Source: Amycolatopsis echigonensis (GTDB taxonomy: Bacteria > Actinomycetota > Actinomycetes > Mycobacteriales > Pseudonocardiaceae). From it: a stretch of 64,000 nt of DNA. Location of the stretch: assembly GCF_014174495.1 (NCBI RefSeq), contig NZ_JACJHR010000024.1, forward strand, positions 1 to 64,000, written 5' to 3'. The notes beneath the pieces were generated by a model, which was given only the letters and a program-made list of their open reading frames with translations, did no database searches and had not been told where the DNA came from. This document shows positions 51,345 to 60,441 of the stretch, piece after piece; the first letter of the stretch is position 1, and every line of letters starts with the position of its first letter. A program made the translations under genes and the position numbers.

Positions 51345-52475
51345 ATGACCGCACCCGAACCGCAGGAACCGCTGAAATTCGCTTACTGGGTCCCGAATGT
51401 GAGCGGCGGCCTGGTCACCAGCGACATCGAACAGCGCACCGACTGGGGCTACGAGTACAACCGCGAACTCGCCGTGCTCGCCGAGAACAACGGCTTCGAC
51501 TACGCGCTTACCCAGGTCCGCTACACCGCCAGCTACGGTGCTGCCTACCAGCACGAATCGACCGGTTTCAGCCTGGCGCTGCTGCTCGCGACGCAGCGGC
51601 TGAAGGTCATCGCGGCCGTCCATCCCGGACTGTGGCAGCCCGGCGTGCTCGCGAAGTTCATCGCCAGCGCGGACGTCATCTCCGGCGGCCGGGCCGCGGT
51701 GAACGTGGTCAGCGGCTGGTTCAAGGACGAGTTCACCGGGCTCGGCGAACCGTGGCTCGAACACGACGAGCGCTACCGCCGCTCGGAGGAGTTCATCCGG
51801 GTGCTCAAGCGATTGTGGACCGACGACCACGCCGAGTTCGGCGGCGATTTCTACCGGATCCACGATTTCGACGTCAAACCCAAGCCGGTCGCCGGTCCCG
51901 GACGACCGCATCCGGAAGTCTTCCAGGGCGGGAACTCCACCGCGGCGCGCAAGCTCGCCGGACGCGTTTCGGACTGGTATTTCAGCAATGGCAAGGATTT
52001 CGCCGGGTTCAGCGAGCAGGTCAACGAGGTGCGCGGGTACGCCGCGGAGAACGACCACGCGGTGCGGTTCGGGCTCAACGGGTTCGTGATCGCCCGCGAG
52101 ACCGAAGCCGAGGCGCGCGAGGTGCTGCGGGAGATCGTGGCGAAGGCGAACGTGCCCGCCGTCGAGGGATTCCGCTCGGCGGTCGCGCAGGCCGGGAAGT
52201 CCACTTCGGACGCCAAGGGCATGTGGGCGGATTCGGAGTTCGCCGACCTGGTGCAGTACAACGACGGATTCCGGACCGGGCTGATCGGGACGCCGGAGCA
52301 GATCGCGGACCGGGCGATCGAATACAAAAAACGCGGCGCGAACCTCTTGCTGCTCGGGTTTCTGCACTATCTCGAGGACGTCGAGCACTTCGGCCGGGAG
52401 GTGCTTCCGGTGATCCGGGAGAAGGAGCGGGTGCTGGCGCGCGGGGCGGGAATCCCGGAACCGGCGGGGATCTGA
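51345..52475 (+). CDS. sfnG: FMNH2-dependent dimethylsulfone-type monooxygenase
   Basis: A 376-aa bacterial-luciferase-like TIM barrel. The start KFAYWVPNVSGGLVTSDIEQRT and the segment VNVVSGWFKDEFTGLGEPW closely match SfnG, which cleaves dimethyl sulfone to methanesulfinate with FMNH2 and O2; the alkanesulfonate enzyme SsuD is the nearest alternative. Active-site His and Arg of the family are in HDERYRRSEEF. ATG at 51345. No flavin reductase is adjacent. It is divergent from rnpB. Confidence 0.85.
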   Translation: MTAPEPQEPLKFAYWVPNVSGGLVTSDIEQRTDWGYEYNRELAVLAENNGFDYALTQVRYTASYGAAYQHESTGFSLALLLATQRLKVIAAVHPGLWQPGVLAKFIASADVISGGRAAVNVVSGWFKDEFTGLGEPWLEHDERYRRSEEFIRVLKRLWTDDHAEFGGDFYRIHDFDVKPKPVAGPGRPHPEVFQGGNSTAARKLAGRVSDWYFSNGKDFAGFSEQVNEVRGYAAENDHAVRFGLNGFVIARETEAEAREVLREIVAKANVPAVEGFRSAVAQAGKSTSDAKGMWADSEFADLVQYNDGFRTGLIGTPEQIADRAIEYKKRGANLLLLGFLHYLEDVEHFGREVLPVIREKERVLARGAGIPEPAGI

Positions 52476-52501
52476 GATCTCTCTGCGGCTAGCGTTCGGG
52501 G

Positions 52502-53731
52502 GTGAACGGTGCCCTGTCCCTGCTGCTTCTGGCCGGAACGCTGTGGTTCGCGATGGCGCGCCCGCGCGGCCTCCCGGAAGCGGTCTTCGCGGTCCCCGCC
52601 GCCGGCATCGTCCTCGCGCTCGGCCTGACTTCCCTGCCCGAAGCAGGCGAACGGGTCGTCCAGATGCTGCCCACGATGGGCTTTCTCGCGGCGATCCTGC
52701 TGGTCAGCCACCTCGCCGCGGCGGAGGGCGTCTTCACCTGGCTAGGCGCCGAGCTTGCCGAAATCTGCCGCGGACGGCAGCCGCGGCTCCTCCTGCTCAC
52801 CTTCGCCGCGGCAGCGATCGTCACCGCCGTCCTCAGCCTCGACGCGACCGTCGTCCTGCTGACCCCGGTCGTCCTCGCCACCGCCGCGGAACTGAAGCTC
52901 ACCGCGCGTCCGCACGTCTACGCGTGCGCGCACCTGGCCAACTCCGCCTCCACGCTCTTCCCTGTCTCCAACCTGACGAATCTGCTCGCCTTCACCACTT
53001 CCGGCCTCACCTTCGCCGGTTTCACCGCGCTGATGGCGTTGCCGTGGCTGGTCACCCTCGCTGTCGAACTCGCCGCGTTCGCCTGGTTCTTCCGCAAGGA
53101 TCTCCGCGAACCGGTCAGCTCTCGCCGACCCGAACACCGCGAACCGCCGATCTTCACCCTCATCGTGCTGGCGGTCATGCTGATCGGATTCGCGACCGGA
53201 CAGCTGGTGCACGTCGAACCGGTCTGGATCGCCGCGCTCACCGCGCTCGTCCTGGCCGTGAAAGCCTTGGCGGAGCGGAAGATCCGGCCGTGGCAGGTGA
53301 TCACCGAAGCGTCCCCGCTGCTGGTCCTCTTCGTGCTCGCCCTCGCCGTGGTGGTCGAAGCGGTCGACGAGCATGTTCTCGGCGGGCTGCTGCGCACGAT
53401 CCTGCCGACGACGGCCGGGCTGCCCGAACTCCTCCTCGCCGCGGGCCTCGCGGCCGTGCTGGCGAACATCGTGAACAACCTGCCCGCGACGCTGATCCTG
53501 CTGTCCGTGCTGGGACCGCATCCGAATCAGGGCGTGCTGCTCGCCGTGCTGCTGGGCGTGAACATCGGCCCGAATGCGACGTACCTCGGTTCGCTCGCGA
53601 CGCTGCTGTGGCGCCGTGTCGTGGTCCGGCACGGGCAGCATCCGCCGGTGGGCGAATTCCTGAAGCTCGGAGCGCTCACGACGCCGCTGTCGCTGGCAGC
53701 GGCGACGTGTGCGTTGTGGCTGGTGCTCTAG
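52502..53731 (+). CDS. ArsB/NhaD-superfamily transporter
   Basis: A 409-aa membrane protein with about eleven helices. Marker motifs of the ion-transporter superfamily: SLDATVVLLTPVVLA (first helix hairpin), HLANSASTLFPVSNLTNLLAF and, in the second half, NIVNNLPATLILLSVLGP and GVNIGPNATYLGSLATLLW. It may export arsenite or exchange Na+/H+; no arsenic genes are near, so substrate is open. GTG at 52502, 26 bases after sfnG. Its end overlaps the convergent glycosyltransferase gene by four bases. Confidence 0.85.
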   Translation: MNGALSLLLLAGTLWFAMARPRGLPEAVFAVPAAGIVLALGLTSLPEAGERVVQMLPTMGFLAAILLVSHLAAAEGVFTWLGAELAEICRGRQPRLLLLTFAAAAIVTAVLSLDATVVLLTPVVLATAAELKLTARPHVYACAHLANSASTLFPVSNLTNLLAFTTSGLTFAGFTALMALPWLVTLAVELAAFAWFFRKDLREPVSSRRPEHREPPIFTLIVLAVMLIGFATGQLVHVEPVWIAALTALVLAVKALAERKIRPWQVITEASPLLVLFVLALAVVVEAVDEHVLGGLLRTILPTTAGLPELLLAAGLAAVLANIVNNLPATLILLSVLGPHPNQGVLLAVLLGVNIGPNATYLGSLATLLWRRVVVRHGQHPPVGEFLKLGALTTPLSLAAATCALWLVL

Positions 53732-55473
53732 CCGCGCGGGGCGATCGTGCTGCCGCGCGACAGCGTCGGGCCGCAGTCGTCGAGACCGTCGCCGAACCGC
53801 TGCGCCTCCACGTTCATCATGGTGACCTGCGCGTAGTGCTGGACGGCGGCGAGCTTCGCCGGGTCGGTGACCGCGTCCTTGCGGACGAAGTCGCCCTGGC
53901 GCTTGCCCGGGCCGGGGTAGATCAGGATCGGCAGGTAGTCCCGGTCGATGCGCGGGTCGATGCTGATCTCGTTGCCGTCCGCCCACGGGCCCCACGAGTG
54001 GATGAAGGTCGGCTTGACCGTGTCGAACACGTAGTTGCGCAGGCCTTCGATGTCTTCCTTGTGCGTGAGGTCGGCGATCGGCGCGTTGACCAGACCGGCC
54101 ATGTCGACCAGCTCGAGCCGGCTGGTCATCGACGAACCGCCCAGGTCGGGCAGCAGCAGGGACGCGTGCTGCAGGCCGAGCATGTCCGCGTACGTGTTGA
54201 AGCCGCGGCCGAACCGGTCGGCGATCAGGCACGCCGGCACGGTGGGGTTCTTGATGAACTCGTCGGACTGCTGCACGAAGCCGATCGCCGACGGGACCGA
54301 CGCGGCGGCGAGCACGAGCGCCGCGACCGCCCGCCACTGCACCTTCGGCAGCGAACGCAGCAGTTCGGCGAAGGCCATGACGCCGCACAAAGTGCCGAGC
54401 ACCCACACCGGCGTCGCGAAGCGGTATTGCGCCATCCAGTCCGGCACCATCACGCCGTACGCGATCACGCCGAGCGCGAGCGGCGTGACCAGCCCGATCA
54501 GCGGACGCCGCCACGGCGCCTTGACCAGCGCCCAGACGACCACGGCGACAACCACGAGCGTCAGCGCGACGCCCGCGTACTCCACCAGCTGGTGCGGCCG
54601 GATGATCGAGCCGAAGGTCGGCAGGCCCTGCTTCTTGGCGACCGACGGGTTGGCCAGCAGCCGGTGGAATTCCGTGTACCGCCAGACGACGTAGCCGCCG
54701 AACAGCACGCCGAAGGCCGCGATGGACACCAGCGCGGACCGGAAGCTGCGCCAGAACCCTTCGCGCTTCACGCCGAACAGCAGGACGATCGGGTACGCGC
54801 TGGCGTAGATCAGGCCTTCCGGCCGGGTCAGCGCGGCGGCCGCGACGAGCACGCCCGCGACGATCGCGACCTTGAACGACAGCGGGTTTTCCTTGCGCAG
54901 CGCGGTGAACAGCAGCGCGGCCAGCGCGGTGGTGAAGAACGCGAACAGCGAGTTCTCGAGGCCGGAGACGACCCAGATCACGAACGACGGGATCGCCGCC
55001 AGCCCGAGGCCGGTGGCCAGGGTGATCGCCCACGCGTGCCTGCGGAACACCTGGCGGGCCACGAGGTGGCACAGCACCAGGATGCCCGCGGCGAAGAACA
55101 GGCCGAGCAGCTTGGGGAACAGCACGTAGTCCGGGATGCCGAACAGCAGGCCCTTGTCGAACAGGCCGGCGACCTTGCCCAGCGCGAGCAGGATCATCCA
55201 GGTCGGGTCGGAGAAGCCCTCCACCGGCGGCTGGCCGGGGGCCAGCACCGGGCCGAGTCCTTCGGCGACGCTGCGCGAGTAGGAGAACGTGATGGCCGCG
55301 TCGTCGACGATCCAGTGCCCGTAGCGGGTGGCGTGCCAGGCGACCGCGGCCACTCCGGCCAGCACCGCCAGCGTCGACGCCAGCCAGCTCAGCTTGAACC
55401 GCGCGGGCGGGTCGGTCGTCTCCTCCCCCGGCAGGTCGGGCTCGGATACTGCGGTGAGTGCGCTAGCCGTCAT
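53728..55473 (-). CDS. GT-C-fold membrane glycosyltransferase
   Basis: A 581-aa protein with about ten TM helices in the first 400 residues and a C-terminal extracellular domain. The first loop carries the GT-C DxD-like motif HWIVDDAAITFSYSRSVAEG followed by GFSDPTWM, the pattern of polyprenyl-phosphate-sugar-dependent enzymes such as AftB (arabinofuranosyltransferase). Actinobacteria use these to build arabinogalactan or glycoproteins. Donor and acceptor cannot be decided. ATG at 55473 gives a 35-residue cytoplasmic leader. Confidence 0.82.
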   Translation of the reverse strand: MTASALTAVSEPDLPGEETTDPPARFKLSWLASTLAVLAGVAAVAWHATRYGHWIVDDAAITFSYSRSVAEGLGPVLAPGQPPVEGFSDPTWMILLALGKVAGLFDKGLLFGIPDYVLFPKLLGLFFAAGILVLCHLVARQVFRRHAWAITLATGLGLAAIPSFVIWVVSGLENSLFAFFTTALAALLFTALRKENPLSFKVAIVAGVLVAAAALTRPEGLIYASAYPIVLLFGVKREGFWRSFRSALVSIAAFGVLFGGYVVWRYTEFHRLLANPSVAKKQGLPTFGSIIRPHQLVEYAGVALTLVVVAVVVWALVKAPWRRPLIGLVTPLALGVIAYGVMVPDWMAQYRFATPVWVLGTLCGVMAFAELLRSLPKVQWRAVAALVLAAASVPSAIGFVQQSDEFIKNPTVPACLIADRFGRGFNTYADMLGLQHASLLLPDLGGSSMTSRLELVDMAGLVNAPIADLTHKEDIEGLRNYVFDTVKPTFIHSWGPWADGNEISIDPRIDRDYLPILIYPGPGKRQGDFVRKDAVTDPAKLAAVQHYAQVTMMNVEAQRFGDGLDDCGPTLSRGSTIAPRG

Positions 55474-55652
55474 GTCCTCGTCACTATTTCCACTTGTGGA
55501 TGCCGAAGAAACGCACGAGCCTGCGCCCCCCTTGAGGTCCCGGACGGGACCGGCGCCGCGGCGCCGCGGTCGACACCGCACTCTAGCCAATACCTCATCG
55601 GGGCCGTTTCACACGTTATCCCCGACCGTGATCCACCTCACATAAGTGCTGC

Positions 55653-56810
55653 TCAGGAGAGGTGCGAGATGTCGTTGACCAGCCGGACCGAGGCGTTGCC
55701 GTCCGGGTAGAACTCGACGATCGACAGCGACGCCAGATCCAGGTGCAGCCGGAACAGCAGCGACGGCCCGGCGTCGAGCCCCATCCGCAGCAGGGTCTTG
55801 ATCGGCGTCACGTGGCTGACCACGAGGACCGTGCGCCCGTCGTACTGTTCGACCAGGTCGCGCCGGGCCTTGCCGACCCGTTCGTGGACCGCGTCGAAGC
55901 TCTCGCCGCCGGGCGGCGGGCACGACGAATCGCTCAGCCAGCAGCGGTGCAGGTCCGGGTCCCGTCGCGCCGCCTCGGCGAAGGTGAGGCCCTCCCATTC
56001 GCCGAAGTCGGTCTCGATGAGCCCGGGATGCGTCTCGACCCGGCCGCCGAGCGCGTCGGCGACCGCCTGCGCGGTCTGCTTGGTGCGGATCAGCGGCGAC
56101 GAGACGATCGGAGCCGGCTCGCCGTCGTCGCCGATCAGCCCGGGCATCGCGGCCAGCCGTTTGGCGGCCGCGGCGGCCTGCCCCCGGCCGTGCTCGGTGA
56201 GCGGGACGTCGCCGCGCCCGGAGTAGCGGCGGTCGACCGACATCTCGGTCTGGCCGTGCCGCAGCAGGAGCAGTTTGGTGGGCGTGCCGCGGGCTCCGGT
56301 CCAGCCCGCCGGGGAAACCCGGTCCGTTTCCGTGACCTCGGTCTTCGCGGTCCCGGCCTTTTCCCGCACCTCGGCGACCGGGGCGGGCGAGGTGGCGGCG
56401 GACCCGGCGCTGTCCATCGCGACGTTCGCGAGCCGGTCCGCGTGCACGTTCTCCGCGCGGGGGATCCAGGTGTAGCCGACCCGCTGGAAGCCCGCCGCGA
56501 ACTCGCGCGCCTGCGCGGCGAGCGGCTGCAGCGCGGCGTGCTTGATCTTCCACCGTCCGGACATCTGCTCGACCACGAGCTTCGAATCCATCCGGACGTC
56601 CACAATGGACGCTCCGAGTTCGGCGGCCGCGGCGAGCCCGGCGACGAGCCCGGAGTACTCCGCGACGTTGTTCGTGGCGATGCCGAGGTATTCGTGGCGT
56701 TCGGCCAGCACCTCGCCGGTGGCCGCGTCCTTGACGACCGCGCCGTAGCCGGCCGGACCGGGGTTGCCCCGCGATCCGCCGTCGGCCTCGACGATCACCC
56801 GGTCGGTCAC
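55653..56810 (-). CDS. bifunctional RNase HI / CobC-like phosphatase
   Basis: A 385-aa fusion like M. tuberculosis Rv2228c. Residues 1-135: RNase H fold with acidic residues in VEADGGSRGNPGPAGYG, NNVAEYSGL, RMDSKLV and HADRLAN. A linker of about 50 residues follows. Residues about 185-385: histidine phosphatase with LLLRHGQTEMS, RYSGRGDVPLTEHG and VVSHVTPIK. It removes RNA from RNA-DNA hybrids and can dephosphorylate alpha-ribazole phosphate, a cobalamin step, which fits with cobD nearby. GTG at 56810 overlaps the previous stop by four bases. Confidence 0.92.
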   Translation of the reverse strand: MTDRVIVEADGGSRGNPGPAGYGAVVKDAATGEVLAERHEYLGIATNNVAEYSGLVAGLAAAAELGASIVDVRMDSKLVVEQMSGRWKIKHAALQPLAAQAREFAAGFQRVGYTWIPRAENVHADRLANVAMDSAGSAATSPAPVAEVREKAGTAKTEVTETDRVSPAGWTGARGTPTKLLLLRHGQTEMSVDRRYSGRGDVPLTEHGRGQAAAAAKRLAAMPGLIGDDGEPAPIVSSPLIRTKQTAQAVADALGGRVETHPGLIETDFGEWEGLTFAEAARRDPDLHRCWLSDSSCPPPGGESFDAVHERVGKARRDLVEQYDGRTVLVVSHVTPIKTLLRMGLDAGPSLLFRLHLDLASLSIVEFYPDGNASVRLVNDISHLS

Positions 56811-57544
56811 AGGCCCGACTCCAGCGTGCGGACCAGGATCGCGCCGCAGTTCTCGCACTGCACGACCGCGTCCTCGGGCGCGGCCTTGATCTCGGAGATG
56901 GCGTTGCGGTCGATTTCCAGCTGGCAGGCGCCGCAGCGGCGGGCCCGCAGCAGCGCCGCGCCGATGCCCTTGTGGTCGTAGACGCGGGTGTACAGCTTGA
57001 GCAGCGGCTCCGGGAAACGCGGCAGCAGCTTCGCGCGGTCCTCCTTGCGGCGGGCCTCGGTGGTGTCGAGGTCCTTGAACGCCTCGTCGCGCCGCGCCTT
57101 GGCGGCCTCGACCGCCTGCGCCGCCTTCTCGACCTCGGCGCTGGTGCGCTGCGCGTCCAGGCCGAGTGCCTCGCGCTGCTCCATCAGCTCCAGCAGGTCG
57201 TCCTCCAGCGCGCTCTGCCGGCGGCCGAGCGTCTGCAGTTCGTGCTCGATGTCGGTCATCTGCTTGGCGCCGACCGATCCGGACTCCAGCAGCTTGCGAT
57301 CGCGGTCCACGCGCGCCCGCACCGATTCGACCTCTTTTTCCTGCCGGGCGATCTCCCGGTCGAGGTCGGACGTCGCGGTCTGGACGGACACGAGCGCGTC
57401 GCGCTTGTCCCGGACGGCCTTCTCCCCGGCCTCGATCTCGGCGAGCTCGGGCAAGGTGCGGCGGCGGTGCGCGACGCGCGAGAGCTCGGCGTCCACCTTC
57501 GCGAGTTCGAGCAGCTGACGCTGGACGGCGGGGTCGGCCTTCAC
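56807..57544 (-). CDS. coiled-coil zinc-ribbon protein (CT398/Rv2229c-like)
   Basis: A 245-aa protein. Residues 5-170 form a long antiparallel coiled coil rich in Glu, Arg and Leu; residues about 200-245 are a zinc ribbon with two CxxC pairs (RRCGACQLEID, VQCENCGAIL). Family members are widespread; the function is unknown, perhaps a nucleic-acid or assembly factor. GTG at 57544 has GGGAG nearby. It is translationally coupled to the RNase H fusion, and 17 bases from Nif3, as in M. tuberculosis. Confidence 0.87.
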   Translation of the reverse strand: MKADPAVQRQLLELAKVDAELSRVAHRRRTLPELAEIEAGEKAVRDKRDALVSVQTATSDLDREIARQEKEVESVRARVDRDRKLLESGSVGAKQMTDIEHELQTLGRRQSALEDDLLELMEQREALGLDAQRTSAEVEKAAQAVEAAKARRDEAFKDLDTTEARRKEDRAKLLPRFPEPLLKLYTRVYDHKGIGAALLRARRCGACQLEIDRNAISEIKAAPEDAVVQCENCGAILVRTLESGL

Positions 57545-57561
57545 TGTGCTCCCTGATTTAG

Positions 57562-58380
57562 TTACTGGGCGGTAGCGCGGATGGTCCACGGGTCGGTGCA
57601 CCGCGTGGAGACGTGAGCTTCGACGGTACCCGCAAAGGCCGCGCCGACAAGGGCCGAGGCCTGTCCGCACCACGGCCACTCGCTGGCCCAGTGCGTGAGG
57701 CCGACCAGCGCGGGCACGGTTCCGGCGGAGGCGAGGTGTTCGCCAGCCGGATGGTGGCGCAGATCCGCGGTCACGTACGCGTCGACCCCCTCCGCCGTCG
57801 CCTTCGCGAGGTACGAGTCGCCCGCGCCGCCGGACACCGCGACGGTGCGGATCGGCCGGTCCGCCTCTCCCGCGCCGAGCACGCCGGGCACGGTGGCCGG
57901 CAACGCGTCGGCGACCCGCTGGACGAACCGCGCGAACGGCTCCTCAGCGGGCAGGTGCCCGATCCGGCCGATCCCCGTGCGGCTGCCCGGTTCGTGCGGG
58001 TCGAGCGGCCGGTCGACCTCGAGGCCGATGGCCCGCGCGAGCGCGTCGGACACGCCGGGGTCGGCCGAATCGGCGTTGGTGTGCGCACAGTAGAGCGCGA
58101 TGCCGCCGCGGATCATGCGGTGCACGAGCGAGCCTTTGGCGGTGTCCGCGGGGACGCCGTGCACGCCGCGCAGCAGCAGCGGATGGTGCGCGACGATCAG
58201 CTGCGCACCGATTTCCTCGGCCTCGGCGAGCGTCTCCTCGACCGGGTCGACACAGAACAGCACGCGGCGGACGTCCTCGGCCGGGTCTCCGCAGACGAGC
58301 CCGACCGCGTCCCAGCTTTCCGCCAGCCGGGGCGGGTAACTGCGTTCGAGGACAGCGATGATCTCGGCTAAGGCAGGCAC
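57562..58380 (-). CDS. Nif3/DUF34-family metal-binding protein
   Basis: A 272-aa member of the Nif3 family, thought to be a GTP-cyclohydrolase-I-like or metal-chaperone protein. Metal ligands are visible in VAHHPLLLRG (His pair), CAHTNAD, and late GLTHWASE. Conserved WDAVGLVCGDP near the N terminus. GTG at 58380 is preceded by GAGG eight bases before; longer forms cross into the ptpA promoter. First gene of the unit Nif3, zinc-ribbon, RNase H fusion; divergent from ptpA by 40 bp. Confidence 0.88.
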   Translation of the reverse strand: MPALAEIIAVLERSYPPRLAESWDAVGLVCGDPAEDVRRVLFCVDPVEETLAEAEEIGAQLIVAHHPLLLRGVHGVPADTAKGSLVHRMIRGGIALYCAHTNADSADPGVSDALARAIGLEVDRPLDPHEPGSRTGIGRIGHLPAEEPFARFVQRVADALPATVPGVLGAGEADRPIRTVAVSGGAGDSYLAKATAEGVDAYVTADLRHHPAGEHLASAGTVPALVGLTHWASEWPWCGQASALVGAAFAGTVEAHVSTRCTDPWTIRATAQ

Positions 58381-58420
58381 CTGGGGATCCTCGCACGATC
58401 GCTCTGGAAGACTGCGAACC

Positions 58421-58882
58421 ATGCCCACGCTGGTGTTTGTCTGTTCCGGGAACATCTGCCGCTCCCCCATGGCGGAGCTGGTTTTCCGCAAGAAGCTCGC
58501 CGACGCGGGTCTCGCTGACGCCGTGCGCGTGTCGAGCGCGGGCACCGGGCCGTGGCACGTCGGCGAGGCGGCTGACCGGCGGGCGCGCGCCACGTTGAAG
58601 GCGCACGGCTACTCCACAGAGCACATCGCGGCCGAAGTCAGCGACGAAGACCTCGGAGCCGACTTGCTGCTCGCCGCCGACGAGAGCCACCTGAGCTTCC
58701 TGCAGTCGCGCGTCGAAGACCCTTCGCGGGTGCGGTTGCTGCGTTCGTTCGACCCGTCCGCCCCGGAAGGCGCCGAGGTGCCGGACCCGTACTACGGCGG
58801 CGACGACGGCTTCGAGGACGTGCTCGAGATGATCGAGCGGAGCGTGCCGGGACTGCTGGACTGGGTCCGCGAACAGGCGTGA
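58421..58882 (+). CDS. ptpA: low-molecular-weight protein tyrosine phosphatase
   Basis: A 153-aa enzyme with the P-loop VCSGNICRSPMAE (Cys at residue 9, Arg at 15) and the general-acid loop DPYYGGDDGFEDV. M. tuberculosis PtpA, in the same neighbourhood, is secreted and dephosphorylates host proteins; in saprophytes such enzymes act on own tyrosine kinases. The kinase-partner gene ptkA, present beside it in M. tuberculosis, is missing here. ATG at 58421. Followed by SURF1 48 bases later. Confidence 0.92.
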   Translation: MPTLVFVCSGNICRSPMAELVFRKKLADAGLADAVRVSSAGTGPWHVGEAADRRARATLKAHGYSTEHIAAEVSDEDLGADLLLAADESHLSFLQSRVEDPSRVRLLRSFDPSAPEGAEVPDPYYGGDDGFEDVLEMIERSVPGLLDWVREQA

Positions 58883-58930
58883 CGCCCGGTCCGGGTGCGC
58901 ACACGGAACGCGACGGCCTACCGTAGAGGG

Positions 58931-59761
58931 GTGCGGTTGCGGTTTCTGCTCCGGCCGGGATGGCTGGCGTTGACAGTGGTGGTGTTCACCTTCGCCATCT
59001 GCTGTTACACGTTGCTGGCCCCGTGGCAGTTCCGCCGCGACAACGAGCAGGTCAGCCAGAACAACGCGCTGACCACGTCGTTCACCGCGAAGCCCGCCCC
59101 CGTGGCACAGCTGCTGCCGCCCGGCACGAAGCCGGACAAGAACACCGAGTGGCACCTCGTGTCGATCACCGGCACGTACCTGCCTTCGGCCGAGGTTGTC
59201 GCGCGGCTGCGCACTGTGCAGGGCGAAGGCGCGTACGAAGTTCTGACGCCGCTTCGCGCGACTGACGGCACTGTGTACCTGATCGACCGCGGCTACGTGG
59301 GGCTCAGCAGCAACTCCGGCGTTCTCCCGTACGCGGCCGCGCCAGGTGGACAGGTGACGGTTGTGGCGCGCGTGCGAAGCGACGAGACCGATCCGAAGAA
59401 CCGCGAAGCGTTCGCCGACGCGTCGACCAACGGGAAGCTCCAGAGCTACACCGTCGACTCGCGCGTGGTGGCGAAGTCGTCGGGCCTCGCCATCCGGCCC
59501 GGGTACTTCCAGCTCGACGTGAACCAGCCCGGCGTGCTCAGCCCGCTGCCGCTGCCGCAGCTGGAGTCGGGCCCGTACTTCTCGTACGCGCTCCAGTGGC
59601 TGGCGTTCGGCACGATGGCGTTGCTGGGCTGGCTGTACTTCACGGTCCGCGAACTGCGCCCGGGCGGCGCGCTGACGACCGAGCGCCCGCAGCGCGGCCG
59701 GCGCAAGTCCGTCGCGGAGATGCTCGCCGAAGACGAGGACGAGTACTCGCCAACCGCCTGA
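58931..59761 (+). CDS. SURF1-family cytochrome oxidase assembly protein
   Basis: A 276-aa membrane protein with an N-terminal TM helix (about residues 9-30) and a C-terminal one (about 218-238), with an extracytoplasmic domain between. SURF1 marks: LAPWQFRR, WHLVSITGTYLP, VYLIDRGYVG and the terminal PYFSYALQWLAFG. It assists haem insertion into cytochrome c oxidase. GTG at 58931 has GAGG four bases before. It continues the conserved mycobacterial order ptpA, SURF1, cobD. Confidence 0.92.
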   Translation: MRLRFLLRPGWLALTVVVFTFAICCYTLLAPWQFRRDNEQVSQNNALTTSFTAKPAPVAQLLPPGTKPDKNTEWHLVSITGTYLPSAEVVARLRTVQGEGAYEVLTPLRATDGTVYLIDRGYVGLSSNSGVLPYAAAPGGQVTVVARVRSDETDPKNREAFADASTNGKLQSYTVDSRVVAKSSGLAIRPGYFQLDVNQPGVLSPLPLPQLESGPYFSYALQWLAFGTMALLGWLYFTVRELRPGGALTTERPQRGRRKSVAEMLAEDEDEYSPTA

Positions 59762-59828
59762 GTGGCCTGGTCGTTTTGCTGGAAAATGGACCTTTGTCGG
59801 GGCCACTTGCGGCGTTGATACTGGCGGC

Positions 59829-60437
59829 ATGCTGATCCACCCCTGGGACACCGCGGACGAGAACGAATGGCGGGAATGGCTCGCCGGACACGATTTCGGC
59901 GAACTGGTCGCCGGCGGCCGCGGCCGTGATCTTCCTGTGGTGGTGCCGACGCATTTCGTCTTCGACGGCGACGCGACCGTGCGGCTGCATCTCGCCCGGC
60001 CGAACCCGGTGTGGCCGCTCCTGGAGGAACACCCGCGCGCCCTGCTGACGGTGACCGGCGATTACGCCTACATCCGCTCCGACTGGAACACCGCCGACGA
60101 CCCCGCACTCGGCGTGCCCACCTCGTACTACGCGAGCGTGCAGCTGGCCTGCGACGTCCGGATCGTCGACGATCCCGAGGAGAAAGCCGCGCTGCTCAAC
60201 CACCAGCTGGCGCACTTCGAGCCGGACGGCAAGCGCACCCCCGTGTCCGCTGTGGACGCTCCGGACCGGCGGCTGCTGCCCGGGATTCGCGGTGTCGAGC
60301 TGACGGTGACCGAGGTGCGGGCGAAGTTCAAGTACGGCGGGAACAAGAAGTCCGAGGACCGGCAGCGGATCGGCGCGCTGTTGTCCGAACGGGACGGTCC
60401 AGGCGACGCGGAGGCCATCTCCCACCTGAAACCCTGA
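59829..60437 (+). CDS. PaiB-like FMN-binding split-barrel protein
   Basis: A 202-aa protein of the FMN-binding PaiB/pyridoxamine-oxidase-like fold: LPVVVPTHFVFDGD, LHLARPNPVW, LLTVTGDYAYIRSDW and VPTSYYASVQLACDV are characteristic strands. PaiB acts as a negative regulator in Bacillus; others may be flavin- or haem-binding. No DNA-binding domain is visible here. It lies 67 bases after SURF1 and ends four bases from the convergent cobD stop. Confidence 0.8.
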   Translation: MLIHPWDTADENEWREWLAGHDFGELVAGGRGRDLPVVVPTHFVFDGDATVRLHLARPNPVWPLLEEHPRALLTVTGDYAYIRSDWNTADDPALGVPTSYYASVQLACDVRIVDDPEEKAALLNHQLAHFEPDGKRTPVSAVDAPDRRLLPGIRGVELTVTEVRAKFKYGGNKKSEDRQRIGALLSERDGPGDAEAISHLKP

Positions 60438-60441
60438 CGGC

